DNA of 64,000 nucleotides from Psychrobacter sp. LV10R520-6 (lineage in GTDB: Bacteria; Pseudomonadota; Gammaproteobacteria; Pseudomonadales; Moraxellaceae), in the NCBI RefSeq assembly GCF_900182925.1, contig NZ_LT900024.1:3038001-3102000 (forward strand), read 5' to 3'. The notes below the pieces were generated by a model that saw nothing but the letters and a program-made list of their open reading frames with translations, had not been told where the DNA came from and made no database searches. Shown here in pieces: positions 29,759-39,009 of the stretch (the first letter of the stretch is position 1; every line of letters begins with the position of its first letter). The translations under genes were made by a program, and so were the position numbers.

Positions 29759-29853
29759 CGATGACAACTGATAGCCAGAACATATAGTAAGAACTTATAG
29801 CAAGGTAATGGTATCACCATAAAAATGGATGACATGCCTCGGTAACGGACCAC

Positions 29854-29890
29854 TATCAACCAATAAGATTTTATTGGTTGATATTTTTTT
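29854..29890 (+). terminator. Strong rho-independent terminator after gspG
   Basis: A perfect 13-bp stem (TATCAACCAATAA with TTATTGGTTGATA) around a 4-base loop, followed by a run of T. Confidence 0.92.
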
Positions 29891-30092
29891 ATCAGTATCT
29901 CGCCGGCATAAGCCTATATGTTGAGTCAATTTTTTAGACAGTATACTTGTGTGGTAAATATAAAACCTTACCCAGACAAATTCGCGATATCAGTAGTAAC
30001 AGGGTCATTTATAGCAATAAGCCTGCTCGTAACAATTAGATTATCAGTAGCAAGGCTTGGTTTTAAATATTAGCAATTAAAGGTAGTTATCT

Positions 30093-30662
30093 ATGTCAGT
30101 TAAGACGCCAACATCGAAATCAGTCGCAATAACAAAACGCGCCTCTAAAAAATCTTATGCGCTGGCGTTTGTTATCGGCAGTACCTCGTTGATGATGGGA
30201 TTAGCAGTAACTTCTGTGACTGCTCAGGCAGCCAGTCTAGGTGATTTGTTTGGTAACAATAATGCGGCGAAATCTAAATTCTTGCCCGTCGATGAAGCCT
30301 TTCAAGTTAGCAGCAGTACTAAAGCTACGGCTAAGGGCACGCGTTTATCGATCGCTTTCGATATCACGCCCGGTCATTACGTCTATAAAGATCAGCTTAC
30401 TTTAAGTTTCCCTAAGGGAGTGAGCGCAACCCCGTTTACTTTTAATCAGTCGCCGGTCTCAATTAATGATCCAACTTTTGGTCAGGTACCTGTATTTACG
30501 CAAAAAAGCATAGTAGCAACCACGACTTTGACTACCAATAATGGTAAAGGAGCGAAGAATGCACCGATTGTTATTGATTGGCAAGGCTGTGCAAAAGCAG
30601 GATTATGCTATCCACCAGAGAAGAGCAAAACCACAGTTGATATTTCTGTGAAACGCAAATAA
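30093..30662 (+). CDS. Free-standing DsbD N-terminal domain protein
   Basis: A 189-residue exported protein with a signal/leader (SVTAQAASLGDLF) followed by a single nDsbD domain. That domain normally accepts electrons from the DsbD core and hands them to periplasmic partners. The Cys pair QGC...LCYPP is kept near residues 168-175. It is a close paralogue of the N domain of the next gene: both share the leader KKSY.LAF, FLPVDxAFQVSSS, DITPxHYVY and WQGCA.AGLCYPPEK. It ends right after that domain, with no membrane or thioredoxin part. The tandem position 60 bp before dsbD points to duplication. Confidence 0.85.
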   Translation: MSVKTPTSKSVAITKRASKKSYALAFVIGSTSLMMGLAVTSVTAQAASLGDLFGNNNAAKSKFLPVDEAFQVSSSTKATAKGTRLSIAFDITPGHYVYKDQLTLSFPKGVSATPFTFNQSPVSINDPTFGQVPVFTQKSIVATTTLTTNNGKGAKNAPIVIDWQGCAKAGLCYPPEKSKTTVDISVKRK

Positions 30663-30721
30663 ATATTGAATAGATCGATTTCGAATATCAGTAATAAGTA
30701 GTAATAAATAGGTAGCCCTTC

Positions 30722-32944
30722 ATGTCCATTCAGACAGCAGAAAGCATCCCATCACTAAAAACGCCATCGTCAACCGCAAATAGTCCTGCAAAAAAGTCTT
30801 ATTTATTGGCTTTTGCTATTGCTGGTAGCTCGTTGCTTACAGGACTGACAGCTACGTCAATGACGGCGCAAGCGGCAGGATTGGGCGATCTATTTAGTAA
30901 TGATCAAAGCGCTGCGCAGTCGAAGTTTTTGCCAGTGGATAAAGCTTTTCAAGTCAGTAGTAGCAGCAAACCTGTTACTGCCGGTACGCGCTTATCAATT
31001 AACTTCGACATCACGCCTGAGCACTATGTCTATAGAGATCAAATTAAGCTGACCTTGCCTACTGGCGTGACCGCTGGGCCTTTTAGCTTTAGTCAGTCGC
31101 CTAAGTCAATTGATGATCCAACATATGGAAAGGTAGCCGTCTTTGATCAAGTCAATATGGTAGCGACCACCACGCTGACCAATAGTCGCGGCAAAGGTGT
31201 AGATAATGCGGCTATTGTTATTGGTTGGCAAGGTTGTGCGTATGCAGGCCTATGCTATCCACCTGAAAAGATTAAAACCACCGTCAATATTGCTGCGGCA
31301 TCGCAACAGTCTACGGTAAGTAGCGCCAGTACTGCTGCCAAAGAGTCCGCAACTAAAGATAATCTTGCGAATAATGCCCAAGAAAATCTCGATACTATGA
31401 ATGGAGCTGTAGCTGCAAGTGCTACAACGATATCAGAAAATTTAAATGCAACTGATGCTAATAGCCTTACGCCTGAAGTAGGGGAGGCGTTGATAGATGA
31501 CGATGTTATTGATTATGCCTTAATAGAGGACAGTTCTTTAGAGGGTAGTGCCACCAATACGATTTCTGGGGCAGATGGAAGGGTATTAGGCGACTCTACA
31601 AACAGTGCCAGTGCCAATACCAATGACAGTGCTATTGCTAATAACTTAGTAGAAAGTGACCCATTTGGCTTGGCCTCTCATCCTTGGTTGGCGTTAGGCT
31701 TGTTGTTTTTAGCCGGTCTGGGCTTAGCGCTGACCCCGTGCGTACTACCGATGTTGCCTATTGTTGCTAACATTGTCGCTCGTGAAAAAAACCCAACCGT
31801 CAAAAGAGGGGTTATCTTAACCACTAGTTATGCGATAGGTGTCGCTACTGCTTATGGTATTTTGGGGGCATTGATTGCGGTATTTGGTGAATCGCTAGGT
31901 ATCATCGGCTGGCTACAAAATCCGATTATTTTAATCAGCTTTGCCATCGTGTTTGTGCTGTTGGCGCTCTATATGCTGGGTGTGTTTAGTATCCGCTTGC
32001 CGCGAGCGATCAGTAGTAAAATGCAAGGTTTGAGTCAAGCAGGCGACAGCAAGCTTGGTAGTACGGGCGGCAGCTTAGTGGCTGGGTTTTTATCTGCGCT
32101 AGTGGTGTCACCTTGTGTGTCCGCGCCATTATTTGGCGCCTTGCTTGCGGTCTCGACTATCGGTAGTCCGCTGCTGGGCTTTGTCGCTTTATTTATGCTC
32201 GGCTTTGGCTTATCCGCGCCGCTTATTTTAATTGGTGCGACCCAAGGCAAGATTATTCCGAAAGCGGGCGAGTGGATGAACTGGGTCAAGCAAGGTTTTG
32301 CCTTACTATTATTTGCAGTCGCTTTATTACTCATTGAGCGTGTGTTTATCTCACCGGTGATACTGCTAGTATGGGCGCTATGGTTTATGGTCGTTGCGAC
32401 ATGGGCGTGGAGCTGGCTAGGCAAAGGCCGGATGCTGACTCAAGCGCTTGGTCTGGTGGCTGGTATTTGGGCGGCTTGTTTGATCATTGGCGCGGCATTG
32501 GGTAATGATGACAGTCTACACCCGCTAGCGTCATTAAGCGCGACACCGATGTCTATCCAATCTATAGGTGGTCAATCTATGGGTGGTCAGCTGGCAGGTA
32601 ATAATAATGCAACAGAGAAGACCGTCACGACGTTAGCAGAGTTGGATGCTATTACTGCCGCCAACCCTAAAGTCATCGTTGATGTCACCGCCGAGTGGTG
32701 TATTGAGTGCCGTATTATGGATAAAAACTTATTCCACAGTCGTCCGGCGCAAATGCAAGGGTGGCAGTTGGTCAAGCTTGATATCACAGAAACCACGGCG
32801 GACTCTAAAGCGATCTTATCGCGCTATAAACTATTTGGCCCGCCAGCGCTACTATATTATCAAGACGGTCAACTGGTCAGTCAACAGGTTGGTGAAATCG
32901 GTCGCCAAGAGTTTGAGCAAACGTTGACTGCACTTAATAAATAA
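30722..32944 (+). CDS. dsbD: Thiol:disulfide interchange protein DsbD
   Basis: Moves reducing equivalents from cytoplasmic thioredoxin to the periplasm. The 740 residues hold three modules. The N domain has Cys in GCAYAGLCYPP near 170-177. The eight-span membrane domain (about 320-600) has a Cys in LTPCVLPMLP and in VVSPCVSAPLFGALL. The C-terminal thioredoxin domain has EWCIEC near 658-661. An unusual acidic Ser/Asn/Ala-rich linker of roughly 120 residues separates N and membrane domains. Length is greater than E. coli DsbD (565) because of the leader and this linker. Confidence 0.94.
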   Translation: MSIQTAESIPSLKTPSSTANSPAKKSYLLAFAIAGSSLLTGLTATSMTAQAAGLGDLFSNDQSAAQSKFLPVDKAFQVSSSSKPVTAGTRLSINFDITPEHYVYRDQIKLTLPTGVTAGPFSFSQSPKSIDDPTYGKVAVFDQVNMVATTTLTNSRGKGVDNAAIVIGWQGCAYAGLCYPPEKIKTTVNIAAASQQSTVSSASTAAKESATKDNLANNAQENLDTMNGAVAASATTISENLNATDANSLTPEVGEALIDDDVIDYALIEDSSLEGSATNTISGADGRVLGDSTNSASANTNDSAIANNLVESDPFGLASHPWLALGLLFLAGLGLALTPCVLPMLPIVANIVAREKNPTVKRGVILTTSYAIGVATAYGILGALIAVFGESLGIIGWLQNPIILISFAIVFVLLALYMLGVFSIRLPRAISSKMQGLSQAGDSKLGSTGGSLVAGFLSALVVSPCVSAPLFGALLAVSTIGSPLLGFVALFMLGFGLSAPLILIGATQGKIIPKAGEWMNWVKQGFALLLFAVALLLIERVFISPVILLVWALWFMVVATWAWSWLGKGRMLTQALGLVAGIWAACLIIGAALGNDDSLHPLASLSATPMSIQSIGGQSMGGQLAGNNNATEKTVTTLAELDAITAANPKVIVDVTAEWCIECRIMDKNLFHSRPAQMQGWQLVKLDITETTADSKAILSRYKLFGPPALLYYQDGQLVSQQVGEIGRQEFEQTLTALNK

Positions 32945-33064
32945 CCCAAAATCAATCGTTGTTAATTTTAAATACCAGTCAGCGCTGCTAAGCAACAGTC
33001 GCTGGCTTGTTTGCTTTTACCACCCTGACTCTATGATATGTATAGAAAAACCGACTCTATTGCT

Positions 33065-33556
33065 ATGAACATTCCTAAACTCTCCAATACGGTTATAAAT
33101 CAAACTCAGCACTTAGCCATAAGCTTACTTGCGGGTATAGTCTTACTCAGCGGCTGCCAACCTAGCGATTCTTTATATATTGACGAGCAGAATAACAGTC
33201 AATTCAATAGTGATACTAATGCATGCCAGAATGATACGATAATAAGCGCTTTTAAAGCCAAACAATCGGACCGTCAGGTCAAAGGCTGCGCGACTGTCAT
33301 TAAAGTCTTGCCTGACGATGATAAAGGCAGCCGCCACCAAAAAATACTGGTCGAGCTTGATGGTGTCAGCCCCAAGCAGACCTTACTATTGGTACACAAT
33401 ATTGACTTAGCGCCGCGCGTGGCTGACGTGTCGAGAGGCACAGCACTGAGTTTTTATGGGGAGTACGTTTATAATGATAAAGGAGGACTGGTCCACTGGA
33501 CACATCATGACCGTTCCAAAAATATTACTCAAATCTCACTAACTATATCTAACTAG
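33065..33556 (+). CDS. DUF3465-family lipoprotein
   Basis: A 163-residue predicted lipoprotein: hydrophobic signal then lipobox LLSGC near residue 31. The rest matches DUF3465, with VKGCATVIKVLPDDDKGSRH, HNIDLAPRV and the C-terminal FYGEYVYNDKGGLVHWTHHD; the family is small and functionally unknown. Start at 33065 is preferred because it puts the signal peptide at the N terminus, though the frame opens at 33038. A stop follows just before the IS607-type element. Confidence 0.8.
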   Translation: MNIPKLSNTVINQTQHLAISLLAGIVLLSGCQPSDSLYIDEQNNSQFNSDTNACQNDTIISAFKAKQSDRQVKGCATVIKVLPDDDKGSRHQKILVELDGVSPKQTLLLVHNIDLAPRVADVSRGTALSFYGEYVYNDKGGLVHWTHHDRSKNITQISLTISN

Positions 33557-33599
33557 CTAGATTTAAAATTTTCTTTCTGCTTCAATGCCATGCGCTACC

Positions 33600-33760
33600 T
33601 CTCGTTTGAGACTTAGACTGACTACGACTCCACAGACTTTTTTAATTGGCGATGGAACTCACCGACCAATGAGCGGGGTTATGCGACTGTTAAAATAACA
33701 GTCGCGTTATTTAAAATATTGATACTGGCGTTGAGATCGCGGTCATGTTTGGACTGACAC
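33600..33760 (-). ncRNA. Candidate omega RNA region at the tnpB 3' end
   Basis: TnpB-associated guide RNAs usually start inside the 3' end of tnpB and run past the element end. Here a perfect 10-bp hairpin (GCGACTGTTA/TAACAGTCGC, 33683-33705) overlaps the tnpB stop codon and a weaker CTCA/TGAG hairpin lies just downstream of it. Extent and guide boundary cannot be fixed because the right end of the element is unknown. Confidence 0.45.
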
Positions 33761-34833
33761 TCAGGACACGTCCATTCGCGCATCTTTAGTGTTAATTCAT
33801 CTTTGCCAAGGATGTGATTGCAGTTTGAGCAAGTCTTTGAGCTTGGGTAAAAACGACCGACTGACTTCACAACCTTGCCTTGCTCATTGGCTTTATAGAT
33901 AAGCTGACGCTTAAATTCAAAGAAACCCAAATCACTAATGGCGCGTGACAGCTTTCTATTTTTAACCATGCCTTTGACATTAAGACTTTCAATCGCAATC
34001 ACATCAAACTCTCTGACCAAGCTAGAGGTTATTTTGTGCAACGAATCCTGCCTGATACCTCTGATCTTATAATGCAAACGAGAGAGCTTGGTTTTCGCCT
34101 TTTCTCTGTTTTTACTGCCTTTTTTAGTGCGACTCAGGTTTTTATTGAGTGTTCTTAATTTGCTTAAATATTTAGCTAAGGGCTTAGGTGCTTTAATTTT
34201 GGTGCCGTCTGATAAAACTAATAAATCGGTAATACCAAGGTCGATACCAACGCTTTTACCTGTCTTGATAATCTTTTTAACCCTGTGGTCTAAATCAACT
34301 GCAACGCTGACAAACCATTTCCCGCCGCGCTTAGAGATGGTGGCCGCCATTATTTTACCGTCAAACCGTAAAGCCTCTTTCATGCGCACCCAGCCTAAAT
34401 TAGGGATGCGAATGGATTTACCTTTAATGGCAAATTGGTCGTTAGAGAGACTGAATCTATCGTCTTTACCACGCTTGCGCGTGACGGGGTATTCAGCCAG
34501 CCCTTTAAAGAAGTTGTTATAAGCATCGCCCAGTTGCATGATTGCGGCTTGCGGGGCACATTTTGTCACTTCCGTCATCCACGGGAATAGCTCACGTTTA
34601 ATGGCGTTCAATTCGCGTCTGAGCTTGGCTTGTGAGGGTCTGTTTAGATTTTTGGAATCAATCTCAATACCAGCCAATAAACAGGCGTCACGGTAGGCCT
34701 TGTCCTCTCTATATTGACGTTGCCACTCATGCAAGGCCCAGTTGTAAGCTTTCCGCGCCACACCGCAAGCACGGGCAAAATGGTTCGCCTGTACGTTGTT
34801 TGGTTTGAGTTCGATGATATGACCACGGATCAT
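33679..34833 (-). CDS. tnpB: TnpB RNA-guided nuclease of IS607-type element
   Basis: A 384-residue compact nuclease, ancestor of Cas12. The RuvC triad is visible: Asp in SVGIDLGITDLL (about 197), Glu in VIAIESLNVKG (about 278) and Asp in KHDRDLNASIN (about 364). A zinc ribbon CSNC...CPEC sits between the last two. The N terminus has the usual CGVARKAYNWAL wedge segment. All catalytic positions are present, so it could be active. It starts inside the tnpA stop (ATGA). Confidence 0.94.
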   Translation of the reverse strand: MIRGHIIELKPNNVQANHFARACGVARKAYNWALHEWQRQYREDKAYRDACLLAGIEIDSKNLNRPSQAKLRRELNAIKRELFPWMTEVTKCAPQAAIMQLGDAYNNFFKGLAEYPVTRKRGKDDRFSLSNDQFAIKGKSIRIPNLGWVRMKEALRFDGKIMAATISKRGGKWFVSVAVDLDHRVKKIIKTGKSVGIDLGITDLLVLSDGTKIKAPKPLAKYLSKLRTLNKNLSRTKKGSKNREKAKTKLSRLHYKIRGIRQDSLHKITSSLVREFDVIAIESLNVKGMVKNRKLSRAISDLGFFEFKRQLIYKANEQGKVVKSVGRFYPSSKTCSNCNHILGKDELTLKMREWTCPECQSKHDRDLNASINILNNATVILTVA

Positions 34834-35441
34834 AATACTTGTTTAACCGCCTCTATTAGTTTTTGATTTTTCTTGCTGCGAGAACCGTAGAGCCTCGCTG
34901 AAAATACAGTGATAATCTCTAATACATCTTGGGCTAATTCTTGCTCAAAACTAAGTTCCTCGCCTTGATTGATAATGACCACCTTAACATCACGCGCCTC
35001 ACATAGCATAAACACCAATTCAGCACCAAAGCGTAAAAGTCTGTCTTTGTGGGTGATTACCAGTCGCTCGACTTTGTTGTCAAGAATGTCGTCAAGCAGG
35101 GTTTTTAAGCCTTTCTTCTTATAGTTCATACCACTACCAAAATCGGTGATTGTCTCGAAACACCAACCTTGTTTGGCACAATAAAGTTCCAAAACCTGCG
35201 CTTGGCGCTGCAAGTCATCTTTTTGGTCACGACTTGAAACACGAGCATAAGCAATGGTTTTTCGGTCTAATTTTGGTGGTGTATTTAAAGGGTGTGGTCT
35301 TACTTCATTTAACTCATAACGTCTGTGACCATTTTCGGTTCTTTTGGCGACTAACGTACCATCTTCATCCCAACGTCTTAATGTCGATTGAGCAACCCCA
35401 AAATGCTTGGCCGCCTCCCCAATACTAACCAGTTTTCCCAT
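34830..35441 (-). CDS. tnpA: IS607-family serine recombinase TnpA
   Basis: A 203-residue transposase. The N-terminal MerR-like helix-turn-helix (SIGEAAKHFGVAQSTLRRW, residues 6-24) binds DNA. The resolvase-type catalytic domain begins at IAYARVSSRDQKDDLQRQ, where the serine of VSS is the nucleophile position. LVITHKDRLLRFG is the conserved Arg-containing segment. Size and domain order match IS607 OrfA. Followed by tnpB with a 4-base overlap. Confidence 0.94.
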   Translation of the reverse strand: MGKLVSIGEAAKHFGVAQSTLRRWDEDGTLVAKRTENGHRRYELNEVRPHPLNTPPKLDRKTIAYARVSSRDQKDDLQRQAQVLELYCAKQGWCFETITDFGSGMNYKKKGLKTLLDDILDNKVERLVITHKDRLLRFGAELVFMLCEARDVKVVIINQGEELSFEQELAQDVLEIITVFSARLYGSRSKKNQKLIEAVKQVL

Positions 35442-35520
35442 AACCCTATCTCTTTATTGTTTTTTAATTTACTTATTATAGATATAAATGATTAGAATTG
35501 GTTATATTTTAGGTAACTGT

Positions 35521-35895
35521 TCGTAACCCTGCGGCGCGCCATCAAGGCGGCTGGATTGATAGCAATGGCGTGCGCTATCAATAGCGACCCTGATACTAAT
35601 ACTGATATAAACACCTACACTGATATAAACACCCACACCAAGCATTTGGTTTAACAGTACCTTTATGCTCATTTGTACTTGCATTAAGCACCGATAACGC
35701 TAGTATAATGCGTATGTTTTCATTACAATAAACTAACACTACTAGAGCGGCTATACTAACCAGTCATCGCCGCTTTCAATATCTTTATTTCTGTTATTTT
35801 GTAGCTTAGCGGTTATTTTAGCGGTTACGTCAATTATCAACTCAGTTACTTCAGATACTCTGCCGGCTACAATGCCAGTAAGATAAAGGACCTCT
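35521..35895. other. Intergenic region upstream of pldA
   Basis: It contains an imperfect tandem repeat (ACTGATATAAACACC, twice, near 35601-35635) and AT-rich sequence with no recognisable gene. The promoter of pldA is probably in the right half but could not be assigned. Confidence 0.4.
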
Positions 35896-37326
35896 ATGTT
35901 TGACCCCCTTATTTCTCAGCGTCAGGTACAGCGTAACAGCGAATCATATCAACGCCATAGCCCTAAACAAACCTGTCGCCAAACCATGCCGACTCACTTG
36001 AGTATTGCTGTGGGTATCGCCTTGAGTTGTACGGCGCTACAAGTACAAGCTGCCAACGAAGGTCAGATTTACAATGAGCTGCCTGTGACAGATGCGGCAA
36101 TTGAGTATAAAGGTGATGAATCTCCGCAGGTTGTTTATGAACGTTCAAGCAACCCTAGCGTAGACCTTGATCGTAGTAAGTTACCCAGTAAAGCCTTTAT
36201 CGCCCAGGAAACGCGACTGTTTTTTGAATGTACACAGGTGCAAACCAGTGCGGCGCGTTTGGCCTGCTTTGATAAAGTGGCAGAACAAGGCGAAATACCA
36301 AGTTATACCACCACCAAGCAACCTTTAGATCTAGCAAAAACCTTTCAAAAAACCATCTCAGGTAACCCACAAGTGGTACTCGCAGAGAATGTGACCGCTT
36401 TTGATGCGAATACGGTTGAAAAAGAGGCTCTACTGGTAAACAACAATGACGCGCAGATATTAAACGAAGTAGGCGTCACTCAAAATGATATCGAAAAATA
36501 CTCGTCGCTCAGTCTTGCCTACGATCTGGATCAAAACAGTGAGCGTGGTACATGGACCATCAGACCTCATAATCCAAACTACGTATTGCCATTATTCTAT
36601 ACCGCTGATCCCAATCTAAGTCCAAGTACACCGTCACAAGACCAAGACCAAGACCAAGTCAATTTTACGTCTAATGATATACGTCAAGCTGAACTAAAAT
36701 TTCAGCTGTCGCTAAAGAGTAAAGTTGCTGAGGATCTCTTTGATACCAATGCTGATTTGTGGTTTGGCTATACTCAGCAATCGCACTGGCAGGTCTATAA
36801 CGAAGACAATTCAAGACCATTTCGCGCCACTGACTATCAGCCGGAGGTCTTTTTGACCCAACCGGTTACCGCCAATCTGCCTTTTGGTGGACGTTTGCGG
36901 ATGTTAGGGGTAGGGGCAGTGCATCATTCCAATGGCCGGTCTGAGTCGCTGTCACGCTCATGGAACCGTGTTTATTTGATGGGCGGTGCTGAATGGGGTA
37001 AGTTCTCGATTGTACCGCGCGTGTGGGCACGAGTAGATGGTGGCGGCAGTAACGACGATAACCCAGATATTGAAGATTTTATGGGTTATGGTGATATCAA
37101 GTTCTTGTATGACTTGCCTGATCAAAAAAGCATTAGCGGTACCTTGCGCTATAATGCCAAAACTAACAAAGGCGCAGCGCAAATTGACTACGTCTTTCCG
37201 TTAACAGAGAGCGTTAATGGCTATGTACAGCTGTTTCAAGGTTATGGCGAGTCTCTCATTGATTATAACTATGAGAACACAGCGGTTGGTGTTGGTATCG
37301 TGCTGAACGATTGGAAAGGGTTTTAG
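35896..37326 (+). CDS. pldA: Outer membrane phospholipase A (OMPLA)
   Basis: A calcium-dependent phospholipase in the outer membrane. The 476-residue protein has a signal sequence (IALSCTALQVQAAN, cleavage near residue 52) and then a roughly 100-residue N-terminal region with FFECTQVQTSAARLACFDKVA. The C-terminal 12-strand barrel follows. The active site His-x-Ser-Asn-Gly is in VHHSNGRSESLSRSWNR near residue 347. It is longer than E. coli PldA (289) because of the extra N-terminal region. AAGGACCTCT supports the chosen ATG, although residue 31 is an alternative Met nearer the signal peptide. Confidence 0.9.
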   Translation: MFDPLISQRQVQRNSESYQRHSPKQTCRQTMPTHLSIAVGIALSCTALQVQAANEGQIYNELPVTDAAIEYKGDESPQVVYERSSNPSVDLDRSKLPSKAFIAQETRLFFECTQVQTSAARLACFDKVAEQGEIPSYTTTKQPLDLAKTFQKTISGNPQVVLAENVTAFDANTVEKEALLVNNNDAQILNEVGVTQNDIEKYSSLSLAYDLDQNSERGTWTIRPHNPNYVLPLFYTADPNLSPSTPSQDQDQDQVNFTSNDIRQAELKFQLSLKSKVAEDLFDTNADLWFGYTQQSHWQVYNEDNSRPFRATDYQPEVFLTQPVTANLPFGGRLRMLGVGAVHHSNGRSESLSRSWNRVYLMGGAEWGKFSIVPRVWARVDGGGSNDDNPDIEDFMGYGDIKFLYDLPDQKSISGTLRYNAKTNKGAAQIDYVFPLTESVNGYVQLFQGYGESLIDYNYENTAVGVGIVLNDWKGF

Positions 37327-37356
37327 TTTGCGATTGGTCAATACTTATAACGCTTT

Positions 37357-38208
37357 ATGCGTGCTTTAGCACCTTATCAAAGCGGACTATGGCTGGCAGA
37401 GTATCTTAGTGTACGCTGTCAGCTATGCCGCGTTTATCGTAGCGAGCCTTTACTAAAGCCGTTACCCCATTCGTCAAACCCTGATTCTTTACGTACCGAT
37501 TCATCACGTCTTAATTCTTTGCGTACCAATCATTCAATTATTGCCAAATTGCGCCGTAGTTTTAGCAACCGTTTTAATAGCGGTCTGCTTTGTTCACGCT
37601 GTCATAACAGCATAATGTGGTTACCCGAACCTTTTCAGGTTCATATTGCTGCTGGTACCACGCTGCCTATGCAAGCGGCTAGCTATTATGACTATCCTAT
37701 ACGTCAAGCCATCCGTGCCTTTAAACAACATGAAGATATGACCAAGCTACCGGTATTGCTGCACGTCTTACGTCAACTGCCGCGCCCTTCTGGTTGTCAT
37801 CACGATAACAGTGTGATTGTTGCCATGCCAACCACCAACCAGCGATTGATCAAACGCGGATTTGATCCTGTCAGCATCTTATCAGCGCAATTGTCTAAAC
37901 ATTGGCAAATACCGCTATGGCAAGGAGTACAGCGCATTGATAATACCAGCAGTCAGCAAGGCTTGAGCCGTGCCGAACGCTTGAGTAACTTAGATAATGC
38001 CTTTGCGCTCACCGAGCCACCGCCTGTTAAGCGGTTGTTGCTGTTTGATGACGTCGCCACGACAGGGGCAAGTCTGCAAGCACTGGCGCGCACGATACTC
38101 ACGCAGCCTGTTATGGAAAGCCCTTCTATTAACCAAACAGCCGCCGCCACTCCTGCCAATCCTTATCATCTCAGCGCTTACGCGCTTGCCCATGGCAGTC
38201 ACTCATAA
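37357..38208 (+). CDS. comF: ComF-family phosphoribosyltransferase-like competence protein
   Basis: ComF is needed for natural transformation after DNA uptake, probably on the cytoplasmic side. The 283 residues have an N-terminal zinc-ribbon-like pair of Cys motifs (CQLC near 22 and CSRC near 81), the YPIRQAIRAFK segment, RGFDPVSILS and the PRPP-loop motif LLFDDVATTGAS near 229. Type IV pilus genes lie just downstream, consistent with a competent organism. A probable terminator follows at 38252. Confidence 0.88.
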   Translation: MRALAPYQSGLWLAEYLSVRCQLCRVYRSEPLLKPLPHSSNPDSLRTDSSRLNSLRTNHSIIAKLRRSFSNRFNSGLLCSRCHNSIMWLPEPFQVHIAAGTTLPMQAASYYDYPIRQAIRAFKQHEDMTKLPVLLHVLRQLPRPSGCHHDNSVIVAMPTTNQRLIKRGFDPVSILSAQLSKHWQIPLWQGVQRIDNTSSQQGLSRAERLSNLDNAFALTEPPPVKRLLLFDDVATTGASLQALARTILTQPVMESPSINQTAAATPANPYHLSAYALAHGSHS

Positions 38209-38251
38209 ATAGCCGTAACCCCATCCGTAATATTTCTATCTGACCACAAAA

Positions 38252-38280
38252 CGTGTAATCTGACTTTACACGCTGTTTTT
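38252..38280 (+). terminator. Probable terminator of comF
   Basis: CGTGTAA (38252-38258) pairs with TTACACG (38266-38272) around a 7-base loop, followed by CTGTTTTTCTG. Confidence 0.65.
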
Positions 38281-38505
38281 CTGTATACTAAACACTACCC
38301 TATTGTTTCTAACTTGCGCTTGTAAGTACCATAGAATAGGTATGCATAGCAATATAGTGAAATGAAAATTGCATAATGAAAATTGCATGTAGTATAGTTA
38401 TAAAACCCTTAAATATAAACAACTTAACGCCCATATATGATTAATAATTTGATTAATCTCATCATATTTTAATTAATTGGCAGTAGTTAGCAGTAGGATA
38501 TTGAT

Positions 38506-39009
38506 TTGAACGTATCTGTTAATAGATTAATACACCAACGCACAACCAGCTCAGGGTTTACCCTGATTGAGCTGATGGTGACTATTGCCGTAATGGCTAT
38601 TATTGTTAGTATTGCTGCGCCTAGTATTAGCAACCAGCTTGCCAATCAGCGGGTTAAGTCAACAACTGCTACGCTAAGTAATGCTCTAAAAGAGGCCAAA
38701 ATCGAAAGTATCATTCGTCGGCAGCCTATTACCGTGACTTTCGCTAATAACAATAGTGATGGAGGTACAATCAGTCTTACAGATACAGCTAATATTGCCA
38801 GTCATGGCTATGATGCAAAAAGTAAGATAGGGGCGACAAATACGCTAACTGGCACTGTAGCTACCACAATAATTTTTAGATCCAGTAAACACGTTGACGC
38901 AGGATTGACCTATACTATTTGTGATAGCAATAGCGCCGCCAGCCCTCGGCAAGTGGTGGTCAGTACGGTCGCGATCATTACCAGTCGGCTTGGCGGGACG
39001 TGCCCATGA
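38506..39009 (+). CDS. fimU: Minor pilin FimU/FimT (GspH-like)
   Basis: First gene of the minor pilin operon; with PilV, PilW, PilX and PilE it initiates type IV pilus assembly. The 167 residues have the prepilin site [17 protein letters not shown] at residue 19 and the FimT/GspH-type LKEAKIESIIRRQPITV. It appears to start at TTG (38506) with AGGA seven bases upstream; there is no ATG before the prepilin motif. Its stop overlaps the pilV start (ATGA). Confidence 0.88.
   Translation: MNVSVNRLIHQRTTSSGFTLIELMVTIAVMAIIVSIAAPSISNQLANQRVKSTTATLSNALKEAKIESIIRRQPITVTFANNNSDGGTISLTDTANIASHGYDAKSKIGATNTLTGTVATTIIFRSSKHVDAGLTYTICDSNSAASPRQVVVSTVAIITSRLGGTCP

Larger units (their letters stand above)
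33570..35520 (-). mobile_element. IS607-type insertion sequence (tnpA plus tnpB); ends approximate
   Basis: A serine-recombinase tnpA and tnpB on the minus strand overlap in an ATGA arrangement, the IS607 layout. IS607 elements lack terminal inverted repeats, and no empty site is available here, so the edges are only bounded by the DUF3465 gene on one side and the pldA leader region on the other. Both genes are intact. Confidence 0.8.

Noticed and set aside
34088..34522. 144-codon open frame on the plus strand inside tnpB
   Set aside because: It is antisense to the conserved RuvC-coding part of tnpB, whose frame shows all family motifs; no ribosome-binding site or recognisable protein.
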